From Diabrotica undecimpunctata (Eukaryota > Arthropoda > Insecta > Coleoptera > Chrysomelidae), in assembly GCF_040954645.1 (NCBI RefSeq), contig NC_092809.1, positions 67,456,141-67,520,140 on the forward strand: a DNA stretch of 64,000 nt. Direction: 5' to 3'. Each line of letters opens with the position of its first letter. Positions within the stretch are counted from its first letter, which is position 1. Positions 11,195 through 20,583 of this stretch are shown piece after piece. The notes under the pieces are model-generated. The model saw only the letters and a list, made by a program, of their open reading frames with translations, did no database searches and had not been told where the DNA came from. The translations under genes were made by a program, and so were the position numbers.

Positions 11195-11830
11195 ATGCAC
11201 TCCGAAGACACCGTGACAATAAAAAACGATAAAGTTATAGAAAAAGTTGAAGAATATATATACTTAGGACAAAAAATAATACTAAATAGGGAAATTCAAA
11301 CTAAAGAAATAAAAAGAAGAAGAAAGTTAGCTTGGGCAGCATTCGGTAAACTGAACTATATACTCAGAAATCAACAAATTCAATTACATCTTAGATCTAA
11401 AGTTTTTGATGTATGGATTATTCCGATATTAACTTATGCGGCACAAACATGGACAATCACAAAAAAGAATATGAATATACTTAGAGTCACTCAACACGCG
11501 ATGGAAAGAGCAATGCTAGGTATATCACTTAAGGACAAGAAAACAAACACATGGATAAGACAGAAAACCAAAGTCACCGATGTGGTGCAAAAATCATTAA
11601 AGTTGAAATGGGAATACGCTGGACATGTAGCTAGGAGCGATCTAAACAAATGGCACAGATCAATTTTAACCTGGAGACCATACCAACACAAAAGACCCAG
11701 AGGCAGACCTCCTATGAGATGGACAGATGATCTGAAAAGGACTGCCGGGAAAAATTGGCTACAAGTAGCGTAAAATAAAAAACAATGGAAAGGAAGACTT
11801 GAAGAGGCTTATGTTCAGATGTGGACGTGA
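11195..11830 (+). pseudogene. RTE-clade LINE, C-terminal third of ORF2
   Basis: The frame from 11,195 starts at EKVEEYIYLGQKI, passes RRKLAWAAFGKLNYILR, ILTYAAQTWTI, QHAMERAMLGISLKDK and WEYAGHVAR, and reaches RPRGRPPMRWTDDLKRTAG. This is the diagnostic C-terminal half of RTE-type polyproteins of insects. A stop at 11,771 is premature: the same frame continues NKKQWKGRLEEAYVQMWT to a second stop near 11,830. A (GAA)n tail follows at about 11,841-11,860. The RT core and endonuclease are missing (5' truncation). Confidence 0.85.
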
Positions 11831-11840
11831 ATGGCTAGAC

Positions 11841-11860
11841 GAAGAAGAAGAAGAAGAAGA
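11841..11860 (+). repeat. (GAA)n tail of the RTE-type LINE
   Basis: About seven GAA units directly follow the LINE ORF end. Short tandem tails in place of poly(A) are characteristic of RTE-like elements. Confidence 0.7.
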
Positions 11861-11911
11861 TGTAATAATAACAATTACATATTTTAACAAATTTCTCTTT
11901 AATTTTGTTTT

Positions 11912-11948
11912 GATAACCATTTCCGGGATGGAAATCGAAACGTAAAGT
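11912..11948 (+). repeat. Degenerate relative of the fold-back repeat core
   Basis: GATAACCATTTCCGGGATGG followed by AAATCGAAACGT resembles the core of the repeats at 2.2, 2.5 and 60.2 kb (GAACGATTTCCGAAGTGG). The right tail of that family is not seen here. Confidence 0.35.
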
Positions 11949-12161
11949 ATTTTTTAGGTAAAATTTGTCATGACCATATAAAGGTTTAATTCCATATGAA
12001 CATAATATTTAACTTATACATGGCACAGTTTAGAAACCTAGTATTGCAATTAGTTTTAATAATTAGTTTTAAATAAAATTTCATTGTTCGGTTTTAATTT
12101 TCTAAAAATCCTAGCTGTACACCTACTTGTAATTTTTACAGATAGAATAGTTAACAGATAC

Positions 12162-12404
12162 TTACCTCAGTGGAAGTAGAATCTCTGTATTCAAAAATGT
12201 CATTTCTTCAAACCAACTTAAACTCGGTTTACCAATATCTTCCGTTCCGTATTTAGTTCCTGATGGTAAGTAGATCTCAAATTTATTATTTTGGCCTTTA
12301 TCTCCTTTATAGTAATACTTCCATTTTCTCCTGAATTTTTGTGTAGCATTGTCACGGGCTATTTTATTTTTTATATAGAGATTTAGAATTCCAAAAAACT
12401 GCAA
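12162..12404 (-). CDS. Unrecognised exon candidate with consensus splice donor
   Basis: The minus-strand ORF encodes a hydrophilic segment including KFRRKWKYYYKGDKG and FEIYLPSGTKYGTEDIGK. Its last codons overlap CTGAG|GTAAGTATC, a near-ideal 5' splice site, so coding probably ends at about 12,168 and the in-frame stop lies in the intron. On the other side AAAATAG|CCCGTG near 12,350 is a possible acceptor, and a long AT microsatellite lies just beyond. The composition is not LINE- or transposase-like and no family comes to mind. It could be an internal exon of a host gene, or an exon of an unrecognised transposon. Confidence 0.4.
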   Translation of the reverse strand: MQFFGILNLYIKNKIARDNATQKFRRKWKYYYKGDKGQNNKFEIYLPSGTKYGTEDIGKPSLSWFEEMTFLNTEILLPLR

Positions 12405-12406
12405 TT

Positions 12407-12410
<4 letters not shown>

Positions 12411-12479
<69 letters not shown>
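12411..12479. repeat. (AT)n microsatellite, about 34 units
   Basis: Uninterrupted AT dinucleotides immediately upstream, on the minus strand, of the exon candidate. Confidence 0.95.
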
Positions 12480-12480
<1 letters not shown>

Positions 12481-14262
12481 CAATAAATTTGATGGTTTTT
12501 TCATTACCTCAACGAAACATTTTTTAAAGTTTAAAAATAAAACTACCTATTAATTTTTATCACCAACACAACAAATCTTATAAAAATTCTTAAACAATAG
12601 AATTAAATTTTAGATATCCTTCTGCTGTTTGTATAATAATGATACTAAATAATATTCTTTTTGTGCCGATTATGCAGTTACAAAAATGTTGATTATTCTT
12701 TATATTTAAACCAATAAAATATTTCAAAGTAATGAACGTCTTGTTTAGTACATTAAATCTCGAGAATTTTGTATTTTATAAACAACGTTGCATAAACCAA
12801 AACACAATAAATAACCCATTTCATGCGTTGTTTATATAAATATGTATTCCCTAGATTTATCTAGGAAAATCACATCAAAGGTCTAAATAATGATCCTGAG
12901 ATTTCCCTGTTTGAAGCAACTCACTTATTTGTATTCCAGCTCAATAATTTCTCGTGACACCTTCTGCACCTAAATAATTTAAATTCTATTTTCGTGGGAG
13001 CTAAAATATATTAATAAATACGACTGCACTTCATAATTCCGGAAAATTCTTAAGAAAACAAATAAATTAGACATCCTAATATATTATGATTAATGTGCTA
13101 CTAAAATAACACATATTATAACCGTGAAATTTCATCACGTTCCCTGCAATAATTCTTTCAAAAATAAAAGAAGCTTGTCATAATCTGTTTGTATGAAATA
13201 TTAGTTAAAGAGGCAATCCTATTATTTCTTGTTTTGAATATGAATGAAGTGATGAATGTTTCGGGATAAAGAAGGCTACGAAAATATTTATAGTTCTAAT
13301 CATATTGTAGTACAGGTGATATTTTTGAAAAATTTAATGAGTGATTTTTGATTTATTTAACGAAAAGTTTTCAAGTTATGGAAAGACCATCTTTTTCTCC
13401 TTCCTTCTTTTATACAGGTACCTAAGGCCCGGATTCTCCTTTATTATTATTCTCCTGCATTGTTGAAATGATTACATTATCTCTTGCTTAATAATTTTCC
13501 AAAACTTTTCAACGACTGTTTAGTTATTTGTCCTGTGTTATTCTTACTATTCTGTTTTCGGCTAATCTGCCAAAGTGTCATCTACATTACATACCTATTA
13601 TGTTCTTACTTTTCTTTATCCACTAACCTTTTCCTTAATATTATTCTTTCTAAGTATTCTCATCCTTATCGTTTCTCGCAGTCGTTCCGTTTTAGATGTA
13701 TCGAGTACCTTCTCCAACGTGTATGTTATTATGGGTTGGAAGAGCGTATGTGAAAGATTTTGAGAATTTCACGTATAAATTTATTAAATAAACACTATAA
13801 ACAAGAAAATAACTTAAATATAATTTAAATATGTCTTCATTGAAGCGGGGGTGTAGTCATTCTCCTTCATCTCGGCGTAAGCAACCCTCTCCGATGGAGC
13901 GCTCTCGCTTCGATCGGGGTGGATCGTGATGCATGCGCACAATTAGTAGGGTTTAAACTACGATGTGCGCGAGCAGGTCCGTACTTAACATGGGTCTATT
14001 CTATAAATTCAATAGGATTGTCAGGGCAGACATTTTGTAGTTCGTTAACACTCGGTGGTAAGCGGCTATATATTTATTTCTTTATTAGCACACAAATCCA
14101 CTTCTCAATTATTATTTTTGACGGTTACATCTGTTGGAAGTCCGAACTAGAGAAGGTACACTCGCCTTGTTGCGAAATTTATTATTTAGTACCGCTTGCA
14201 GCTTATCCGTGCCATTGAGGTATACCCTGAATGCCAATAGAGAGGCAGACGGACACCGTTAT
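12480..14262. other. Non-coding stretch; GC-richer segment at 13,850-14,250
   Basis: 12,480-13,800 is AT-rich with no recognisable gene; ORFs near 13,484-13,763 are hydrophobic low-complexity frames without family resemblance. 13,850-14,250 is distinctly richer in CpG (for example GATGGAGCGCTCTCGCTTCG), which suggests an LTR or promoter fragment. It carries a 21-mer found inverted at 23.1 kb. Confidence 0.4.
14005..14025 (+). repeat. 21-mer shared, inverted, with 23,114-23,134
   Basis: The 21 bases beginning AAATTCAATAGGATT and ending GTCAGG are exactly reverse-complementary to 23,114-23,134. Both lie in GC-richer segments, and flanking similarity is not obvious. Confidence 0.6.
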
Positions 14263-14289
14263 TTATATATATATATATATATATATATT
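14263..14289. repeat. (TA)n tail of the adjacent LINE
   Basis: The TA run lies about 18 bp beyond the stop codon of the minus-strand LINE ORF at 14,307, so it is best read as that element's 3' tandem tail. Confidence 0.6.
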
Positions 14290-14306
14290 TAGGGATTCTA
14301 CAGTAT

Positions 14307-14963
14307 TCACTGCCTTCCCTCGCTCAACCGTTTCCATCTCTCCCTGTTGTTCCATTCTCCATCGTTTAGTCCTCTCTTACTCATGGCGTCGTCTACTTCG
14401 TTCCTCCAGGATTTTCGGGGTCGTCCCCTTTTCCTCCTTCCTATGGGGCTCCATTCGGTTATTCTCTTTATCCATCTGCTGTCGCTAGTTCTTCTTACAT
14501 GTCCATACCACTTTAGTCTTTTTTGTTCTATATATGTTAGTATGTCTGTTTTTATTGATGTTCTTTGCTTTATTTCGTCATTACCTCTCCTATCCATTCT
14601 TGTTACTCTGCAGCATCTTCGCAGGCATTCCATCTCTGTTGCTACTATCTTACTACTGTTCTTCTTGTTTATGATCCAATTTTCAGCCCCATATGTCATA
14701 ATACTTCGCACTAATGTTTTATAAATCTGCGTTTTTGTCTTCATATTTAGGTGTCTATCCCACCATACTGAGTTAAGTTGTCGGATTGCTGTTCTTGTTT
14801 CTCCTAATCTTTGTGTAATTTCTTCCTCTGTTGTTGCCTTTTTCGTGATTATAAACTCCAGGTATTTGAATTTATTTTTTCCTTTGATTGTTATTACACC
14901 GTTATTTCTTTTCGAAAGTAATATTCTTAATGCAATACGGCAACATTGTGAAAACTCGCCCAC
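14307..14963 (-). pseudogene. RTE-like LINE, 218-codon C-terminal ORF
   Basis: The ORF is open throughout. It begins within the thumb region (KFKYLEFIITKKATTEEEIT), continues with LVRSIMTYGAENWII and LKWYGHVRRTSDSRWIKR, and ends in SPIGRRKRGRPRKSWRNEVD followed by ERWKRLSEGRQ and a stop. This C-terminal pattern is typical of a LINE group with very short 3' UTRs. The RT catalytic core is absent, so it is a 5'-truncated copy. Lack of stops or frameshifts over 218 codons suggests a rather young insertion. It abuts the Sailor-like element (start 15,000). Confidence 0.8.
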
Positions 14964-14999
14964 AAATAACCATGAAAATCAGGTGGGTGGTAGTATTTC

Positions 15000-16413
15000 A
15001 TGAGCGTACCGTCGGGTAACATCATGGCATCAAAACCAACGTGCAGTACATCTGTTAATAAACAAAATAAAAAAAGGTGGTTGTCTGTGAGAGAAAAGCA
15101 AATGATAAAATCGGTTTATGAGGGATTGCGTAGAAGATATCCAGATATGCTTATAGAGGACGTCGCGGCATTGTCTGGAGATTTAACGAAAGTATCGGCT
15201 CGTACGGTTTTCCGAATAATTCAAGGTAACAAACCTATCCAAAAACCAATCCATAAAGGACGTGCAAAAATTATATTGGACGATAGTACGAAAAGTATAA
15301 TCCGAAGAAAAGTTCATGGATTTTATTTTAGGAACGAACTGCCCACGTTAAAGACTATTCAACGAGAAGTTAATGCAGACACAGATGACACTTTCAATAA
15401 AATATATATAAATAAAATAAAATATATATAATAGAATATCCATGAGAGTATTACAAACAACTTTACATGAAATGGACTTTCGGTATGTGAAGAGAAATCG
15501 GAAAAGTTTGTTGATCGAGAGAGACGAATTAGTGATAGCGGAGAAAATATTTGCAAAAAATTCGTGTTTTTAGACGACTTGGTAAAAAAATTTATTATAC
15601 GGACGAAACGTGGTTGAATGAGGGTCATACGAAATCCAAAGTATGGCAAGACTTGAATATTAAAAGTGCGCGACAGGCTTTCATCGAGGGACTTTTAACC
15701 GGCTTAAAAGCACCCTCTCGCAAAGGAAGACGTCTCATTATACCGCACATTGGAAGTGATTCAGGTTTTTTACAAGATGGTTTAAATGTGTTTACCTCAA
15801 TCAAAACGGGCGATTATCATGAGGATATGAATTCGGATGTGTTTGAAAAGTGGATTTCGTCTATACTGACTCTTGTAGATCCTGGTTCGGTAATTATAAT
15901 GGACAATGCACCTTATCACAGCCGTCGTATGGAAAAAATACCGACTTCTGCATCTCGAAAGGCAGATATAATAGATGGGTTAAGAAGTAAAAATATAGAT
16001 TTTGATGAATCCATGATAAAGGTTCAACTACTTGATATAGTGCGCGAACATAAGAGTTCATATATCAGATTTGCAGTGGACGAAATGGCACGCGAGCATG
16101 GCATCACCGTATTAAGAACTCCACCGTATCATTGTGAATTGAATCCCATCGAGCTAATATGGGCACAAATAAAAAAATTAGGTAGCGCAAAAGAATACAA
16201 CCTTTAAATTAAAAGATGTCAAATTATTATTAGACCAAGCCATACAAAATATAACCGCTTCCAACTGGCAGTCATGCATTAAACATACACAGAAAGAAGA
16301 AGATAAAATGTGGGACGTAGACACGCGTGTTGATGTTCTTATCGAGCCCATTATCATTACTCCAGGAGAAGACAGTAGTGATAGTGAATTAACAACAGGA
16401 AGTGATTTAGAAT
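15000..16413 (+). pseudogene. Sailor-like (DD82E spacing) IS630/Tc1/mariner transposase
   Basis: ORF one (15,000-15,431) has a basic N terminus and helix-turn-helix-like DLTKVSARTVFRIIQGN. After an AT-rich duplication that breaks the frame near 15,420, the frame of MDFRYVKRNRKSLLIERDEL resumes. A second break near 15,555 leads into the catalytic ORF (15,551-16,207), which has YYTDETWLNEGH, IIMDNAPYHS and ELNPIELIWAQIK. By hand count there are 82 residues between the second D (codon at 15,902) and the E (codon at 16,151), the spacing described for the Sailor group. A third shift near 16,195 leads to an acidic C terminus ending GSDLE at 16,413. All three catalytic acids survive, but three frame breaks inactivate it. 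Terminal inverted repeats were not identified. Confidence 0.75.
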
Positions 16414-16778
16414 AAAAATATTTCTTTAAAATAATAACTATTAGGTACAGTTTTAGAGATTTTTTGTTGCTACATTCGGAGACTACCTGTGAGATCCTTC
16501 GTCCTACCTGGTTATAATTTTCTAAGTAGGTATATGTACCTAATAACTATATTATTATTATTATGGCAAGTTTGTTTTTCACAATTGTAGTTTACATTAG
16601 GTTGCTGGGTCTAGAATTATTATTTTCTGTAAAGAAGTTGGTATTTATGTGTTAATATGGATTTTATTTAAAAAAACAAAATATTGTACATTCTACCGAT
16701 CTCAAAGTCGATCACAAAGCGACTAAGTTATTTCGAAACTATTACCTATTTACAAATTCATTCACATTTACTTAAAAC
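16414..16778. other. Non-coding spacer before the I-like LINE
   Basis: AT-rich, possibly the 3' part of the Sailor-like element. No ORF or repeat recognised. Confidence 0.3.
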
Positions 16779-16789
16779 TCTCATGTAGA
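16779..16789 (+). repeat. Target-site duplication of I-like LINE copy 1 (3' side)
   Basis: TCTCATGTAGA, repeated exactly at 22,247-22,257. It touches the poly(T) run on one side and the element's 5' end on the other. Confidence 0.85.
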
Positions 16790-16923
16790 TTTTTTTTTTT
16801 TTTTATTAGAATTAACGTGTCTCAACATCTTAGGTCATTGACACGGGAGCAAAGGTTTACAATAGTACTTACAAAGTTATGATACAAAGTTTACAATTGT
16901 GAAGAATAAAAATATTATGTAAA

Positions 16924-19900
16924 TTATATTTTGTTAAACAATTGAGAAGTCTTTAAAAAGTCTATTAGGCTCTTGAGTCGGCTTGAACAGTTCAGAAGTT
17001 CTTCTAGACTATGGGTTATATTGTTGGCAATGCGGGTGGCCTGGTAGTGCTGACATTCTGTGAGGATGTGTTTGACGGTGATAGGAATATCGTTGCAGTG
17101 AGAGCATAACTGTTGGTCTGTAGAGGACATAAGATGACCGTGTGTCAAACGTGTGTGTCCTATTCTCAATCTTCGTATTGCTATCTTTTCTTTTCTGTTC
17201 AGAGATGCTAGGGATAAATAGCTGTAAACATTAGGTTGTATTTCTCTGAACTTTGTGTTTTTGGTGATCCAAAGTTTCTGCCACTTGTCTTGGATATTCC
17301 TTTTGAATTTTGATTTTAAGTCTTCTTGGAGCTGTATGTTGTAGACAGGTAGGTTGGATGTAGATGCTTCTTTTGCAGCGCTGTCAGCCATCTCATTTCC
17401 TTGGATGCCGATATGAGAAGGCACCCATATTATTGTTATTGAAGTCCCTCGGGAAGTGAGGAGATGGATCGATTCTAATATTTTTTGTACTAAATGATGT
17501 TGATTGTAAATATTTTTTAACGAATGAATTGCGGATAAGGAATCGGTACACAGAGCTACACTTTGATGATTGTCAAAAGGGAACTCGAGAGCTTTTGAAA
17601 TACTAAAGAGTTCTCCTGAAAATACGCTACATTCGTTTGATATTCGGTATTGTCGCAGCACTGTATCAACTGTAGTGACAGAACAGCCAACTCCATCTGC
17701 GTTTCGGGATGCATCGGTATAAAGCACCTTATCATAGTGGGATGTATTCACAATATCTTTGAAAGCTTGTCGAAAAAAGATATTATTTGTTTGTTGCTTA
17801 TTAAATTTACAGAGAGAAGTGTTTATAAAAGGAGGTGTTCTAGACCATGGCGGGGATTCTGATTTTATAGATGCAATTGTTTGAGATAATTTTGTGTCTT
17901 GGCACAAGGGTTGTAGGATCTGTGGGATTGAAAGTATACATCTGGGCGAGATTACGAGTCCAGGTCTTGGCGAAGTCAGAAGATTAAATACAGGGTTAGT
18001 CGGATTTAACGAAATTCTGCTAGCATAAGATAGGAGTAGTTGCTGCCTCCGGAGGTAAAGGGGGAGTTCATGAGATTCACAATAGAGACTTTCAGCGGGA
18101 CTGGATCGAAAAGCTCCTAAGCAAATTCGGAGAGCAGTGTTGTGAACAGAGTTTAAAGATTGTAATAAATTATTGGATGCAGACAAGTAAACTATACAAC
18201 CATAGTCTAATTTGGATCGGATTATAGCTCGATATATTTTGAGTAGTACACTTTCATCGGCACCCCATTGATGGTGGGACAATGTCTTTAACAAATTCAT
18301 TCTGCTTAAACAGATGCCTTTTATTTCATCGATATGACGTCGCCAGGTGAGTTTGTTATCGACAGTTAGTCCTAAAAACTTGTAATGATCAATTGACTCT
18401 AAACTTACTCCGTTTAGTGTTATTTTGGGTATTTCTGTGCTGTTGTATCTCCTGGTGAATTTAATTATTTTGGATTTATTGGAAGAGAACCTGAAGCCAG
18501 TTTTCTCGGACCATGTAGTAAGGGACTCGACAGAATTTTGTAATAAAGATGAGGTTGCAGCTGTGGATTTTCCTTGGCAGTATACAATAAGGTCGTCTGC
18601 GTATAGGGCAAATTTAACAGGAGATTTTATATGAGAGCAAATATCATTGATGGCTAGCAGAAAGAGGGTAGAACTCAAAGTAGAACCTTGAGGTACACCA
18701 TTTTCAGTGACATATTTGTCGGATAATACTCCGTTAACTGTGATTCTGAAATTTCTGTTATTTAAAAAGTTGTTTATAAAGCAAAATATGTTGCCCGTAA
18801 GATCATTTTCTACCAGTTTTTTAAGGATAACCGACTTACATGTTGTATCGAAAGCACTTTCTATATCAAAAATTACTGCAATTACGTCTTGCTTGGAGGC
18901 CATAGCATTTGCTATATCTGTTTGTAGGATCACTAAATTATCAGTGGTGCTTCTATAAGGTCTAAAACCTGATTGAGCAGGGTTAAGGATATTGTTTTTT
19001 TCTAGATACCAGATTAATCGCTTATTGATCATTTTTTCCAATAATTTGCAAAGGGTACATGTTAGGGAGATTGGCCTAAACGAGTTTGGAGAATTGGGAA
19101 GAGAGCTGCTTTTTTTGATAGGAAATATAATGGATTCCCTCCATTTGGAAGGAAATTCTTGTCGGGACCAGATTAGGTTGTACAACTCAAGCAATTTGTT
19201 TATGGTTTCTTCATGGAGATATTTGAAGAAAATTGAGGGGATGTCATCAGGGCCAGCAGCTGAGTTTTTTGTAGTGGATAGAGCTAGAGTCAATTCTTGT
19301 TTAGAAAAGGGTAGGTTTATTGGGTTGGAAATATCGTTACTTTTACCACTTGCGGTGTTAAAAGAGTGTAAAGGAGACTTATTTTGGTTTAGCGTTTTCG
19401 ATTGAAAGTGATGCGCAAAGATCTTGGCAATACTTTGACTTTGAGTCACTATTTTGTTGTCATGAATTAAGGCGGGGATTTTGTAGGCGGTGCTTTGACC
19501 TTTCATATGTTTAATTTTGTTCCAAACTTGGCTTGGAGGTGTGTCGGAAGAAATAGAATTGATATAAAGGTTCCATGAAGTCTTTTTGCTTTCCTTTATG
19601 ATACGTTTTGATTTAGCTTTAGCTAATTTAAACTTGATAAGATTTTCATTAGTTCTTGTTCGTCTATATTTATTCAGAGCTTTCTTGCATACACGAACTG
19701 CTACAGCACAGGAGTCATTCCACCAAGGAACTGATTTTCGTGTAGGTTTAACAGAATATTTTCCTATATATTTTTGAGCGGAGTTAATTATGCAATTAGT
19801 GAACTGATCAACTAAGTGGTCTATGTTATATTCATATTTAATTGAATTGACTTGATCTCGGACGTTTAGACTGAAATTCATCCAGTCCGCTTGTGCAATA

Positions 19901-20583
19901 CGCCATTTACTTATTGGGTTGTACGATTTGGGTTTATTGTCTGAGATTAATATAGGGAAATGATCACTATCGAAAAGACTATCTAGAGGACACCATGTTA
20001 GAGATGGACCTAGTTTTGGATCACAAAGGCTGAGATCGATATTTGAGAAAGTTCCTGAAGATATATTGAAGTGGGTGCTACAACCAGTATTGAGTAGAAA
20101 TATATCTTCATTGCTAATTATGTTTTCTATAATTTTTCCTCTGCCAAATGTGCTGTTTGATCCCCACATTGTGCTGTGAGCATTAAAATCTCCTACGAGG
20201 ATGAATGGGGGTGGGAGTTCTGCTATTAGTTTAGAAATTTCTGTATGATTTATCCCCATATAAGGTGGTAAATATATATTGCAAATAGTAATTTTATGAG
20301 GACACCAGAATGAAACAGCTACTACTTCTAAATTAGAAGTGATGTTAAATTTTTCGGAATATATATCTGACGATATAAAAATAGAAGTACCGCCACTTGC
20401 GCGTAGGGGTGTGGATCTAATCTGATGATAGCCTATGTAATTTTTTAGGTGCGGATTTTGGGTTTCCTTTAAATTTGTTTCTTGTAGACAAAGAATATCT
20501 GGAGCGGTCTCTTGGATAAGTTGTTGGATGCGTTCTAGACGGGCGTAAAACCCATCACAATTCCATTGTATTAAAGAGAAAGA
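16924..20583 (-). CDS. I-like LINE ORF2: endonuclease, reverse transcriptase, RNase H
   Basis: A 1,219-codon frame with no stops. Counting from just after the ORF1 stop: N-terminal APE-type endonuclease with WNCDG, LQETN at about 34-37, GDFNAH at about 131-136 and SDHFPIL from about 206; RT with FRPISLTC, box A FDIESAFD, GVPQGSTLSS and YADDLI at about 660; RNase H with YTDAS near 955, SGELFSI, CTDSLSA and WVPSHIGIQGNEMADSA; and a C-terminal CSHC...H...C finger near 1,158. The first AUG in frame is at 20,259 (MGINHTE), downstream of the endonuclease N terminus, so I place the start at the codon after the ORF1 stop. The protein nicks target DNA and copies the element RNA there. All catalytic motifs appear intact. 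Confidence 0.9.
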   Translation of the reverse strand, partial: SFSLIQWNCDGFYARLERIQQLIQETAPDILCLQETNLKETQNPHLKNYIGYHQIRSTPLRASGGTSIFISSDIYSEKFNITSNLEVVAVSFWCPHKITICNIYLPPYMGINHTEISKLIAELPPPFILVGDFNAHSTMWGSNSTFGRGKIIENIISNEDIFLLNTGCSTHFNISSGTFSNIDLSLCDPKLGPSLTWCPLDSLFDSDHFPILISDNKPKSYNPISKWRIAQADWMNFSLNVRDQVNSIKYEYNIDHLVDQFTNCIINSAQKYIGKYSVKPTRKSVPWWNDSCAVAVRVCKKALNKYRRTRTNENLIKFKLAKAKSKRIIKESKKTSWNLYINSISSDTPPSQVWNKIKHMKGQSTAYKIPALIHDNKIVTQSQSIAKIFAHHFQSKTLNQNKSPLHSFNTASGKSNDISNPINLPFSKQELTLALSTTKNSAAGPDDIPSIFFKYLHEETINKLLELYNLIWSRQEFPSKWRESIIFPIKKSSSLPNSPNSFRPISLTCTLCKLLEKMINKRLIWYLEKNNILNPAQSGFRPYRSTTDNLVILQTDIANAMASKQDVIAVIFDIESAFDTTCKSVILKKLVENDLTGNIFCFINNFLNNRNFRITVNGVLSDKYVTENGVPQGSTLSSTLFLLAINDICSHIKSPVKFALYADDLIVYCQGKSTAATSSLLQNSVESLTTWSEKTGFRFSSNKSKIIKFTRRYNSTEIPKITLNGVSLESIDHYKFLGLTVDNKLTWRRHIDEIKGICLSRMNLLKTLSHHQWGADESVLLKIYRAIIRSKLDYGCIVYLSASNNLLQSLNSVHNTALRICLGAFRSSPAESLYCESHELPLYLRRQQLLLSYASRISLNPTNPVFNLLTSPRPGLVISPRCILSIPQILQPLCQDTKLSQTIASIKSESPPWSRTPPFINTSLCKFNKQQTNNIFFRQAFKDIVNTSHYDKVLYTDASRNADGVGCSVTTVDTVLRQYRISNECSVFSGELFSISKALEFPFDNHQSVALCTDSLSAIHSLKNIYNQHHLVQKILESIHLLTSRGTSITIIWVPSHIGIQGNEMADSAAKEASTSNLPVYNIQLQEDLKSKFKRNIQDKWQKLWITKNTKFREIQPNVYSYLSLASLNRKEKIAIRRLRIGHTRLTHGHLMSSTDQQLCSHCNDIPITVKHILTECQHYQATRIANNITHSLEELLNCSSRLKSLIDFLKTSQLFNKI

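Noticed and set aside
13484..13763. Two overlapping ORFs (89 and 62 codons) with hydrophobic runs
   Set aside because: Phenylalanine/leucine/serine-rich frames in T-rich DNA with no motif, no splice sites and no family resemblance.
14347..14724. 125-codon plus-strand ORF with hydrophobic stretches
   Set aside because: It lies antisense to a LINE ORF with clear homology and is a shadow frame.
18992..19405. 137-codon plus-strand ORF
   Set aside because: Antisense to the RT domain of the I-like LINE ORF2.
16924..20259. Starting ORF2 of the I-like LINE at the first AUG (20,259)
   Set aside because: That would drop WNCDG and LQETN of the endonuclease; the frame is open up to the ORF1 stop and the upstream residues are clearly homologous to copy 2.
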